From Adiantum capillus-veneris (lineage: Eukaryota > Streptophyta > Polypodiopsida > Polypodiales > Pteridaceae), in contig CM043963.1 in the NCBI GenBank assembly GCA_014529385.2, forward strand, positions 104,264,912 to 104,328,911: a stretch of 64,000 nucleotides of DNA. The letters are read 5' to 3'. A program made the position numbers and the translations under genes. Position 1 is the stretch's first letter; each line of letters starts with the position of its first letter. The notes under the pieces were generated by a model. That model searched no databases, had not been told where the DNA came from, and saw only the letters and a list, made by a program, of their open reading frames with translations. Shown piece after piece: positions 12,604 through 22,935 of the stretch.

Positions 12604-14658
12604 CTATGGGACCAAAGTTACATGTGATGTAGTATGTGTACGGCTGATGAGTGACTCTCGATGCTCCAAAATTGTAGTGATAAGAGTCGCAATGGAGAGC
12701 CCACACTTTGGCTGGGAGAGGAAAGTGTGTAGGTCTAAGTTATGGCTGAAAATGTGAGAGAAGGAAGTTCGGATGTGATCAAAAGTTGAGCACTCTAGTA
12801 GTGTGTGGTACTCAGACTCTTGAACTTGCAGTGAGCATAATGTGCACAGTCGATTTGACTCTTCTCCATTGCCCCAACGCCCTATCTCGCATCGAAGGAA
12901 ATGGGAGCTAAGACGAATTGCTGCGATAGTGCGTATCGCGGACAAGGGAATAGGCTCAAGCATGTAAGTGTGAGTACGGTTTCCTCTCTCAGCGAAGAAC
13001 ATGGTTTTGTAGTTGGGGGCAATATAGGTGGTGTAATGTATGAAGCGTGACCCACCGGATTTCTCCCAAGCCGTAATACATTGGCGTTGTAGAAAAGCTT
13101 CATTCACTTGAGAGTCAATTGAAGCATCATGTAGCAAGTGTAATGCATCCCATCTCCCAAACCACTTCTTTATGTCTTGCATCCATCCCGTGCTCAAGAT
13201 CTTGCTTTTATGCGTCTTTTGAACTTTTTTGCTTGCTTCCCATGCAATTGTATGAAGCCGATGTGAGGGGTTTTGACGCATCTTTATCATGTACTCCACA
13301 ACCCTTTCCATGCCCATAACCTCAATTGGAAGAGATCCCGACTCAAGAAGTAGGAGCATATATGGTGTTTGTGTCTTAACTTGGAGAAAGTTTGTAAGAA
13401 AACGCTTTTGGACATTCTCAAACTCTTTCCAAGTAGACTTTGAGATGCTCCCACCCCACACTTCAACTCCATAAAGAAGAACCGGTGTCACCAATGCATC
13501 AAAAAGATACTTCTTGAGAACCCAACACTTGATGTTTCCCGCATTACACATGTTCTCAAATGCATAATATGCTCTCTTTCCCACTTCCAAACGACGCATA
13601 GCACATTCATGCCACTTGTGATTGGATGGAACCTCAAGGCCAAGGTACTTAAAGCTCTCAACAACTTCAAGTGTCTCGTTGTTGTACACAATGCATGGCT
13701 TCTCCTTATGGTTGGTTTTCACAAGCATAACCTTTGTTTTGGATTCATTTACAATCAGCCCACTATGCAAGCAAAAGTTCTCAAGGACAACCATAAGCTT
13801 TTGTGCATCTTCTAAAGTGTGTGCTAGAAGCACTACATCATCCGCATACAACAAAATCATGATTACTGCATTGCAAATAGTGACCTCTTCAATGCCTTCT
13901 TCTTGCATAAAGTCAAGTACCATTTGTTCCAATTGATCGATGCATAGACCAAAGAGAGTTGGTGACAATGGACATCCTTGTTTAACCCCAATAGTGCTTA
14001 CAAAAATTTCTGAAATTTCTCTTCCCATGCGCAATTGACAAATCACCTTCTCATAGATTCGAGAAACCGCAAGCATAAACTCACTTGGCACTTGGACTTC
14101 TTCCATCCTTCTCCACAAATTGTTACGTGGAATCATATCAAAGGCTTTCTTAAAGTCCACAAAACAACAATACAATCGCTTGCCTTTCAACCGACTTTCC
14201 TCCATGAGAACACGAAGAGTGACAAGATGATCAATGGTGCTATGGCATCGACGAAAACCCGCTTGTCCCTTTGCATGCTTGTCATTCTCTTCAGCCCAAT
14301 CACTCAATTTCATCTCCATTATGCACCCAAATAACTTTGCCATAAGAGACCCAATCATTATAGTCCGGTAGTTGCTTACATTCTTTACATCCCCTCCTTT
14401 ATGCAAAGGCTTAACCCAATTAGTACTTCAATCATAAGGCATACCACGTTGAAGTGCAAGGTTGAACATATCACACATCCACTCATGGGTAAAATCTCCC
14501 GTCCATTTGATCATCTCCGGCTTGATACCTTGAAGATCTCCCGCTTTGCGAGTGGCCAACTTTTCAAGCCCACCGCATACATCCTCAATAGTAAAAAAAG
14601 GACGGCATACATGGGAGTGAACCATAAAATGGCATTTTTTCAGTATTTTCTTGCTCAT
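12604..14658 (-). pseudogene. LINE ORF2, reverse transcriptase and C-terminal zinc finger
   Basis: This is the reverse transcriptase used for target-primed reverse transcription. In order the frame shows FVDFKKAFDMI (catalytic Asp), GVKQGCPLSPTLFG, LLYADDVVLLA (the YADD box), GLIVNESKTKVML and FKYLGLEV. The C terminus has CTLCSLQVQESEYHTLLEC, a zf-RVT-like finger. The open frame is 600 codons from 14406. Upstream, 14658-14428 continues in the same frame to a single in-frame TGA at about 14428, where the sequence around it suggests an original Trp or Arg codon. A frameshift near 14600 separates this part from the endonuclease. There is no visible RNase H domain. Confidence 0.9.
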
Positions 14659-15961
14659 ATAATTTCCTAAAATGTGTGTACATATCCACTAGACTCAAGT
14701 TACCAAAATTCTCAACCCGCTTGCCTCTCAAGTTTCTCCAAAATCTTCCACATGCATGTGCCTTTTCTTGGACTTGAAATTCTTGTTGCTTTACTTCCCA
14801 TCTTCTTCTCTTCTTTTGAATCAATGCCTTGTATGTATGCAAATGACTTTGATAGTTGTCTTTGTCCATAGTTGCATCAAGCTTTATCAAGGACTTTCGA
14901 GCATCTTGACATTCTTTATCAAACCACCTTTTGCGTGATCTATCTTTGTTGATACCATGGAGATGCTTTATGGCAAAGCATTCTTCCGCACAAGAACAAA
15001 TAGCTTTCTTGAAAGCTTCCCATTTAGTTTCCAATGGTGCATCACATTGAAGCTTTGTCATCCATAATTTTTGCTCAACCATTTCAATGTACATTGGTGC
15101 CCGTTTGAAATCCATACATAGTGATAACTTCTCTTTCCTTTGGCTGAGATTATCATGCTTAGTTGCTTCTCCACATGAAAGGTCAATACATAAGGTGCGA
15201 TGGTCGGATTCCGGGGTCCATTGACCAAACATAAAACTCTTTATGCGATACATGATGGATTCAGAGAGTAGCATATAGTCAATCACACTATCCCCATTAT
15301 GTCTTCTACATGTAAATCCATTGGTTCCACTCCACAAAGATACACCATTGGCAATGAGCATACCCGTGCTATAACACATGTGTAAAAGTAACTTTCCATA
15401 GTGATCCGGCTCTTTCTCATCCATTGAAGTACGATCATACAAGTGAACTTCCTCCAACTCCCTTGAAATGTATGGCATATCAAATTGTTGAGTATCATGT
15501 TGCAATGTTTTTGTGCGAGCATTCATATCCCCAAATACAATAACATCACCTTCACCTTTGAAATAAGCAATGTCCTCTTCCAAATCAGAAAATGGTTGAT
15601 CTCTATCCATGCAAGCATAAAAGGGAGAATCATGATGAGGAATGTAGCAACCGGCTACAAAAATGGGTGCTCTTTTTGGTGTCATAATTTTCAGCCATAC
15701 ATAACGTTTGAACTTGTCATCTTTCACAATTGATACAAAATCTTCCAATCCTTTCTTAACCATACATGCTAACCCTCCTTGTCCTCTTCGTTGCTTGAGA
15801 TTTTTTGACCACATCAATGAATGTACATTGTAATCCTCCAAGCCGTTAATCCTTTGTGTATCATGCTCCCAAGTTTCAACAAGAAGTACAACATCGGCTT
15901 TGCTTGTTAGTTCATCAATGCCAACCCCCGCATTCCATGGGTATCCATTACAATTCGAAAA
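14585..15961 (-). pseudogene. LINE ORF2, AP-endonuclease domain
   Basis: This is an exonuclease-endonuclease-phosphatase fold nicking enzyme that primes LINE insertion. The motifs are in order: NCNGYPWNAG at the start, VVLLVETW (catalytic Glu), VFGDMNAR (Asp/Asn), DSVIDYMLLSE and the final ESDHRTL (Asp-His). The frame is open from about 15961 to 14585. The true start is unclear because an in-frame TGA (15962-15964) lies just upstream, and the frame is shared with ORF1. A coiled, basic linker (KKRRRWEVKQQEFQ) follows before the frameshift into the RT part. Confidence 0.85.
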
Positions 15962-16003
15962 TCATATTTTCAATTGTAACTCGGTCTCATAGGTCACGCA
16001 TCC

Positions 16004-16954
16004 CTATTTGCTTGAGAGACTTGCCTCCTCCTTGAGCACATTTTCTTCATGAGAGATTTCCTTGTTTTTATTATTCTTTTCCTCATATGCCTTGCGACGC
16101 ATATTTTTTTGCTTAATAGTGCGATCTTCACATACAAAACATTTTGTATTCCTCAAATAGATCCAACTATTATCAAGGATAATCTTTCGCTTGGTCTCAT
16201 CCGGCATGGTGCATACAATTGGCCGTTCTCCCGAGCGAGGAGCTCCTTGCTTCCCCACTCTATGTGCTCCATAGACCATAACTCCGGACATGCCAAAGTG
16301 GGTTTTGAAGAAATCTTCAATAACAATGGCAAGAGAAGGAGGTGTCTCTAACTTCTCTTCGGGAATTCCACGAATAACAATGTTCTTGGAACGTCGCTCC
16401 CAATCCTTCAACTCCTCCACATCTACATTCTCAACATTCTTTGTTTGAACCCTAGCTTGCATGAGTGAGGAATTAGAAACCACATTGCTACCACATACAT
16501 CAGCCCAAGACTTGTTTGTGCATACATTTTTCATATCGCATACATCCCGGCTCATAGTGTCAAATTTCTCCTCTTTCAATACATGGTCATGCTCTACTTT
16601 GCTCATCCGCTCCTTCAAAGCATTCAAGTCCACAAGAGAGCGTTTACATTCCTTGACTTCCTCTTCAAGTTGCATCAAACGTGTTGTTTGCATCTCAAGT
16701 GTCCTCTTGAGATTCTCATTCTCAACCACAAGTACCCTTAGTGTGCCATTCTCCATTGCAAGTGCTCGTAAGTCTTCGCCTTGTTTGTTTACGGTCTCTT
16801 GCAATGATACCAAGTACGCCATGATCATGGTTTCCGATGTCGTTGGTTGGGTGGTTGTGTTGCTATCTCCACACTTAGGAGATTTTGGATCATTTTCCAC
16901 AATGGTTGTGGACCTTGTTGAAGAAGAAGAACCCTTGCGAGTGCCGGAAGACAT
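16004..16954 (-). CDS. LINE ORF1 protein (coiled coil plus RRM-like domain)
   Basis: This is the nucleic-acid-binding chaperone of the LINE ribonucleoprotein. I start at the ATG giving MSSGTRKGSS (codon at 16954-16952) rather than a further upstream start at 16981. The N terminus is Ser/Thr-rich. Residues about 45-135 show long heptad-like Leu/Glu/Lys spacing (a coiled coil). The RRM-like segment begins at RRSKNIVIRGIPEE, as in L1-type ORF1p, and is followed by a basic tail with KQKNMRRKAYEEKNNK. About 316 residues, uninterrupted. The stop TAG (16006-16004) is followed in the same frame by ORF2. Confidence 0.8.
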   Translation of the reverse strand: MSSGTRKGSSSSTRSTTIVENDPKSPKCGDSNTTTQPTTSETMIMAYLVSLQETVNKQGEDLRALAMENGTLRVLVVENENLKRTLEMQTTRLMQLEEEVKECKRSLVDLNALKERMSKVEHDHVLKEEKFDTMSRDVCDMKNVCTNKSWADVCGSNVVSNSSLMQARVQTKNVENVDVEELKDWERRSKNIVIRGIPEEKLETPPSLAIVIEDFFKTHFGMSGVMVYGAHRVGKQGAPRSGERPIVCTMPDETKRKIILDNSWIYLRNTKCFVCEDRTIKQKNMRRKAYEEKNNKNKEISHEENVLKEEASLSSK

Positions 16955-17178
16955 TGTATGTAAATAGGAGATGAGAATCAATTTTGTTGAACCTGTTCAC
17001 TTCGGAAATGCTGCTACAGAAACGCCTTCCATAACTCTGAAAATTTCTAACTTTACATCTATGCGTAGAGGACTTCGTGCTCTTCGATTGAGGCTATAGA
17101 TCACCCAAATCGGAGTTCGGATGAAGAAGTTATGATCAAAAGAGTGGACTGCTGTCTACTAGGTCAAAAAACGGCTGC

Positions 17179-17180
<2 letters not shown>

Positions 17181-17215
<35 letters not shown>

Positions 17216-17263
17216 GAGTGTCTGTTGGGTTTAAAAGAGGAAGACACACACACACACACACAC

Positions 17264-17315
<52 letters not shown>

Positions 17316-17379
17316 GGGAGAGGGAGAGAGAGAGTGAGAGATAGTGTTTTTGATTGCTTGTTTGGTTTGAAAGAGGAAG

Positions 17380-17469
<90 letters not shown>

Positions 17470-17546
17470 GGACTCATGAATTGGAGCACGACACGCGATG
17501 GATTGCTTTCTTTACTCAATTTTGAGCCTGCGACTCGTGATCCATA

Positions 17547-17634
<88 letters not shown>

Positions 17635-17760
17635 AAGGGAGGGAGAGGGAGGGAATACAAGAAGTGGATTATCCTGTCTCAAAATTGAGCCCGCGCGTCG
17701 TGATCCACTGAAAGAGAGAGAGAGGGGGGGGGGGAAGAGAGAGGGGTAGGGGGTAAAGTC
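17181..17760. repeat. Cluster of GA/CA microsatellites with repeated cassettes
   Basis: GA tracts at about 17181-17208, 17268-17305, 17384-17462 and 17564-17622 alternate with CA tracts and with two cassettes (about 17474-17546 and 17656-17712). These share ATTGGAGCACGA-like or GTGGATTATCC-like starts, a TCAATTTTGAGCC core and a CGTGATCCA end. G-runs occur at 17305-17318 and near 17725. A third cassette lies at about 17988-18062. Confidence 0.75.
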
Positions 17761-17940
17761 TCAGACAACACAAAACAACATTTCTCACCAACGCACCTTG
17801 GAGTAAATAACATAGCACTGAAACCAATGCCTAAAACTAGAGGGGGATGCTTAGACGAATAGTTAGGGTGTCCGTACAAACTCCAACCATTGTTTCCATG
17901 TGGAAGAGGTGGTGGGGAAAACAACAAATGACAATTAACG

Positions 17941-18174
<234 letters not shown>

Positions 18175-18198
18175 TTTGCATTTTTCTCTTACAGTGGA

Positions 18199-19929
18199 AT
18201 GGCAAGAACAGAGGCAACATGAAGGATGGTAGGGAAAGGACGAGGGCTTGCAAAGAAAGCATGTGGAAGTTTTGCTAGTAAGGAGAAAACTTCAGCTAAA
18301 CCAATGAAGATATTGAAGGGACCAAGAATGAAGAATATCCAGAGAAACATGGGTCTATTTAGAGAGATCAAAAAAGCTCAAAAATGTATTGAGCTTTGTG
18401 TCCCTAAACTTTGTCTCCAAAGAGCAATAAGGCAAATTTGAAGGAAGCATGTGCTGGTACAATGAGATGGAAGGCTGTTGCGCTGCTCTCTCTTCAAGAA
18501 GCAGTAGAAGATTTTTTACTGGAGTATTTTAATGATATCACCATTGTTGCTGCTCATGCTCACCGGGTGACAATAATGGACAAGGACAATGAGATGCTCA
18601 AGAGAGTACGTTCAAGATATGATAATCTCCTTATCCCTAATGAGTTTATTGACCCTAAAATAAAGGATATATTGCTAATACCACCAAGCCGATGGGATCA
18701 TGGGGTTAAGATTCATGAGGTTACTCATAATGTGAACACCAGAGCCAGAGATGAGCAAGAAGAAAGACGTTCCCTAGAAGCAGACAAATTAAAGAGGATA
18801 CAGACTGCTACTGCTGATGAAGAGCCCCAGAGGACAAATTATGGGCAAGTTACCATAGACTTAAATGAAAGAAACAATGATATTTTACATTCCATGAAAG
18901 AAGGATTGTTAACAACCATTCCTCTTGCTGATGGTACTAGGCAATTAGCTATGGATTCTATTGATATTGGGATTTTGAAAGATCCCAATGCACAAATTAC
19001 AGATTTTATTGTTTATTTATGCCTAAAGTAAGTGCTCTTCTCTACCTTTAAGAACCTTTTATTTTTTCACTTGGTCTCTAGTTAAATCCTTTTTTTTTAT
19101 TGTAGCTTAATAAAGATCCAGCTCCCTCAACAAACCCATTCCGAAATATATGTTTTAGATCCATATTTGTTTGTGCTACTCTGAATAAAAAACACCCCTC
19201 ATGGCACCTTGGAGAGATGGTTTGTCCACTGTCCAATGCTTCAGGTCACAACTCTAGTGTTTCCATACAAATCAAATAATCATTGGAGCTTTGTATGCAT
19301 TGAACTGGACAAACAAGTGGTATGGACTATCAACTCCATACAAGAAACACATTCAGAGATAAGAGTGTGAGTGTTGATAAAACCTTGAGTGTTTATTTGG
19401 GCTATGTTTGATGGCCTCAATATTGTTAATAGCAAATAACTTCCAATGTTCATAGATGTGCAAAACGATTACTTCATGTCTATGGAAGGCTTTGTGGAAA
19501 TCATGAACTCTACAAGGCAACCTTGAAAGCTGTCAAAGTGCCCAATCAGACAGATCCAAATTCCTATGGTTGGAGATGTCTTCTCCATGTAGAGTACATA
19601 CTACAAAGTTTTTTTGCTTTGAATCCATTTATGTCAAAGGTATTTCCGTGCTATGGTTTGGACCAACTTGGTGCTATTATTAATTAAAGTATTGACCACA
19701 AGGTAACATAATTTTGCAGAATGTTGTGGAAAATTATACCTTGGAATATATACAAAGGTATTGTGCTTCAATGATTCAACATCTACTATCTCTTTCAATT
19801 CCGAGAGTTTCAGATGCAAATGATTGTTTTGTCGATGACCATCTAATAACTTTAACAAATACCGTGATGAGGAAGTCATGCCAGTTTACACCACTAGAAA
19901 CCAAATCCCTAAAATTGACCCCATATTAG
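18199..19929 (+). pseudogene. Histone H3-like domain fused to a Ulp1/SENP-type peptidase, decayed
   Basis: The start ATG (18199) gives MARTEAT, one TGA, then a basic tail leading to MGLFREIKKAQKCIEL, the H3 alpha-N helix (canonical GTVALREIRKYQKSTEL). After a one-base frame change near 18438, the open frame 18411-19027 carries H3 alpha1-alpha3: RWKAVALLSLQEAVEDFLL, then HAHRVTIMDKD (H3 has HAKRVTIMPKD). It continues without break through a charged linker into LKDPNAQITDFIVYLCL, the Ulp1 start. Three introns fit by phase: 19028-19105, 19367-19455 and 19640-19719. Exon 2 has one TGA, then ERWFVHCPM and NNHWSFVCIELD (catalytic His in HW). Exon 3 has VPNQTDPNSYGWRCLLHVEYI, where Q...DCG is expected. 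Exon 4 supplies the terminal helix. Known: each family. Inferred: one transcript. Confidence 0.75.
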
Positions 19930-20450
19930 AGGAGCAGACACCGATATGATTTGCAGTTAGAGTGGATGAAATGGAAGTTGGGGTTGATCAATGTGAAGTA
20001 GACCAAGCCATTGAAAATGCAGATGTAAAATGCTCCTCAGAGCCGAGGAATGCAACAGAGGCTCTAGGCCAAGTAGAGGAGGATAAGGGAGTGCCTATTA
20101 TAGTGGCACAAGATGCGGCACATGATCAATATGAGGGAGTCCAAGCTCCAGAAATTGCTGATGTGAAGAGATCTTCAAAGCCGAGAGAACATATAGAGTG
20201 TCTTGACCATGTAGAGGAGGAGGCCAACATTGCAAATCAAAGCCGGGAAGAGACAACAGAACAGGTTAACCATTCGTCCATGGAAACACGAGAGTCCTGT
20301 ACTGCACAACCACAAGAGGTGGATACCCTTGGCAATACAAAAGGGAACATCGACACTCAACAACAAAATGTCAACATTAGAAATGGCCGGTATGGACTCT
20401 TGCTTCCAGTAGATATGGTTGTTCTGGTAATATCCATTGTACTTAAATAA
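19845..20450 (+). pseudogene. Acidic C-terminal extension with an internal duplication
   Basis: Near 19855 the exon-4 frame switches to one reading YRDEEVMPVYTTRNQIPKID. It then passes one TGA into the open frame 19962-20450. That frame contains two related blocks of about 46 residues. The first runs from DQCEVDQAIENADVKCSSEP to a VEED end; the second from DQYEGVQAPEIADVKRSSKP to a VEEE end. A Gln/Asn-rich end follows. It is probably the tail of the H3-Ulp1 protein, being contiguous and on the same strand, but could be a separate exon set. No domain is recognised. Confidence 0.5.
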
Positions 20451-20505
20451 TGTACTCTTTTTTGTTTCTAACTACTAATATGTATACGCACAATGACTGG
20501 AGGGA

Positions 20506-21085
20506 ATAATTATCTTGGATCTCAATGGATTGTTGTTGCTATGACAACCGTACAATGTACATACAGAGTTCTCCGATTTACGTAGTTTTCGCTTGGGAAA
20601 TCTCATAGTAGTAATTCGATCGGGCACAAAGGAATTTTTAATTGTTTGATTCCATGGTTTAGGTTTTCTTTCTGGTCTTCAATGCAAGCCCAAAATTTTT
20701 CAATCCCCTTGTTACCATAGTTTGCAATTTGGCTAAAATTCAGAGATCGGATTTTTATCTTGTGTATAGTCAAAGAAATTGTAATACCATTGCGGGACAT
20801 TTCCAACCAGCTAAAGCTAATGTGCCACTTTTCTACAAGCCCTTTGAACAGATCAATGTGTCTTATGATGCTCTCAATACTTTGTTGATTGATGACACAC
20901 CACATAAGGGTTTACTTACGCCACCCAGCACTACTATTTCCCCACCTTCATTTGAAGGGCATCTTCACGATTTTTACCTAGAGGACATTTTGGTCCCATA
21001 CCTGCAAGGAATGTACTTAAGCCCATTGAGCACATCAGAATTTGTACTTAAAAATGTACTTAGTAATTCATTGTTTATACCTTAA
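20506..21085 (+). pseudogene. FCP1/NIF-like HAD phosphatase domain, decayed
   Basis: This family (NLI-interacting-factor or CTD-phosphatase type) dephosphorylates Ser/Thr in its partners using a catalytic Asp. HAD motif I is IILDLNGLLLL (the DxNG form of plant members) at 20506. After an in-frame TGA the frame gives LIVVIRSGTKEFL. A frameshift leads to FSFWSSM (motif II). After further shifts the open frame 20729-21085 gives a CNTIAG segment, a KPFEQI Lys region and NTLLIDDTPHKGLLTPP (motif IV), then the usual PYLQG end. At least three lesions disrupt it. It sits only 56 bp after the acidic ORF, on the same strand. Confidence 0.65.
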
Positions 21086-21126
21086 ATTGATACTATCTAC
21101 CTATCTATGTGTTTCCAATAATCAGA

Positions 21127-21129
<3 letters not shown>

Positions 21130-21168
<39 letters not shown>
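21130..21168. repeat. (GA)n microsatellite
   Basis: About 39 bp of GA repeats. Plus-strand text after it (21169-21225) is still open and reads SLEQTLDIKIELVKKATF, so the upstream gene may continue across it. Confidence 0.9.
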
Positions 21169-21171
<3 letters not shown>

Positions 21172-21436
21172 TTGAGCAAACACTTGATATTAAGATTGAA
21201 CTAGTCAAAAAAGCTACATTTTGTTGAAGCCATTCAGGCTAGATTACATGGGCACAATTTGAATATGGCCAAAAAGGTCTCCACACAGAAAATGCTTCTC
21301 CCTTCGTTGCATTACTCTTCGTCCACCCAACAAGAAATAAAAGTTTACGGATTCAATGTCGGTAGTCTCCTCCGCTATGCATGTTGAAGTTGCAAAAGAT
21401 TGCATTGCTACCTTATTTTAATTACTGTCATGAGGT

Positions 21437-22460
21437 TTAGGTCTTCACCACTTTCATGTCTATGACAGCATTGTTTGCCAAACTTGTTGCCTCTTGATCC
21501 ATAGGCACATAGCAACCTTCAACAATGTGAGAATTCTTGTACCAAAAGGATATTATTATTGTTTGTGTCGCAAGCATATACTTGACAATGAAAGTGTCAA
21601 GAGAAATCTTGCAACATATGCCATCTGTTTCTTTCACATACCACCCTCGATCAAGAAGCTTATCACACAAGAGGGAATCAAATGATTTGCATGGCAACAT
21701 AGTTTTAGCAACATGTACTTTGCAGGTATGAAATAACTCAACAAAGAGACCAATAGGACTGAAATTTGCAAGTTTTACCAATTTAGTGGGTACAGAGTTT
21801 CAGAGAGACCTCTAAACATCCCTATAGAGCCTGCTCCTCAATGCCTCACTCATTGCTGTGTCGAGAACGGGCCAATCCACGGAGTTCCAGTTGGTTGGTA
21901 GTGAAACCTTCACCAACACTCCTCTCTGATTCCTTTAATTGATTTGGGAGAAATGGTCATAGAAGAAAATACCCTCGTCTGCAAGGATTTTGCTAGTTTT
22001 GCCCGTATATTGCAAGACCCCAATATGAGCATGGGTCACAAAGACAAGACCTATCATGCACTCTATTGGCTCCCATTCCTCATATGAGGAAGGATAAACA
22101 TTTGTGAATGTAAGACAATAGAAATAAATACAAAAAAATTTATAACCTAATTAAATATATGTGAAAAGAGAAGAAAAAAACAGATTCACATTTGAAATGT
22201 AAGATAGCATGTATAGAGGAGTGCTAAATAATTAACTCACACTTGCACCGTGGATTCTGCACCATGGAGAAATCACCGCCATTAGAAATCACATCAGAGT
22301 GAGTGAAAACATATTGAACAAAGACTTCTTTCACAGTATTCTTACCAACCTCAACTTTGAAATCTAGAACTTTTGCTTTCCATGAAGAACGAAACACATT
22401 TGTTGCTTTCGAGCTTTTTCTCCTTCTTGGCTACATAAGAACTCAAGAACCTTTACTTAT
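21437..22460 (-). pseudogene. Two-exon gene fragment of unknown function, converging on the H3-Ulp1 locus
   Basis: On the minus strand, 22460-22265 reads SSWKAKVLDFKVEVGKNTV and VFVQYVFTHSDVISNGGDF before a possible GTGCAA donor. A second block (about 22085-21790) reads YEEWEPIECMIGLVFVTHAH and GKTSKILADEGIFFYDHF, with two stops. It joins the clean open frame 21781-21437, which includes GWYVKETDGICCKISLDTF and ends DMKVVKT. The reading is protein-like throughout, but I do not recognise the family. The TAA stop is near 21437. Confidence 0.4.
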
Positions 22461-22860
22461 CCTCTCCTCTTGCCACCTATTATCTGTAGTGAGAGAGTTT
22501 GAGATTGAGATAGTGCTTATGCTACTACATGGTCTTCTTGGCACACTAATGGTGAGGTTAGTTGGGGACAGTGTAGAGCAACCTCTAGAAATTCTTGGGC
22601 GGGTAGAAGATGAAGCCACAGGTATAATGGAGGGAGAATGAGTTTTGAAAGCCTTTCATAAAGGTAATGGATATCTTTTAATGAAGGGAGAGAGTTAGCT
22701 ATCAATCAATAGTCATGTTTCAGCAACTTGATAGCTACTAGCAGTGGGCCCTACTTTGTGAGACAAGAAAGTTACCTTAGGAAAATGGGACAAATCTCAA
22801 TATGTTAAAAAATTTTCTTTCTTTTTTGTGTTTTTTTACATGCATTTCTACGTTACGTAA

Positions 22861-22935
22861 GGTTGTTTCTCATTGGTTGCGCCTTCTTTTCTCTCTCTCT
22901 TCAATAAGGCCCTCCAAATGACCTACAAAATTTCC
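22861..22935. repeat. Dispersed terminus motif related to the 37-kb foldback ends
   Basis: Shares CTCATTGGTTGCGC, CTCTCTTCAATA and GGCCCTCCAAATGACCT with 27461-27542 and with the right end of the foldback element at 37955-37993. It may mark the end of an older insertion. No partner end was found. Confidence 0.4.

Larger units (their letters stand above)
12472..17040 (-). mobile_element. LINE retrotransposon, near complete, with simple-repeat tail
   Basis: The element reads on the minus strand: 5' part near 17.0 kb, ORF1 (16954-16004), ORF2 endonuclease (about 15961-14585), ORF2 reverse transcriptase and zinc finger (about 14658-12604). The 3' end lies about 30 bp past the ORF2 stop and runs into (TCTA)5 and then (TC)n (12571 down to 12472). 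The tail position suggests that the microsatellite is the retrotransposed tail. The 5' boundary is uncertain. The element carries a few stops and one frameshift, so it is young but probably inactive. The YADD active site and CCHC-type C-terminal finger differ from the FADD of most angiosperm L1s. Confidence 0.85.

Noticed and set aside
18199-18600. A functional centromeric H3 (CENH3)
   Set aside because: RW in alpha1 is CENH3-like, but loop 1 has canonical H3 length, the frame has a TGA and a shift, and it runs into a peptidase domain.
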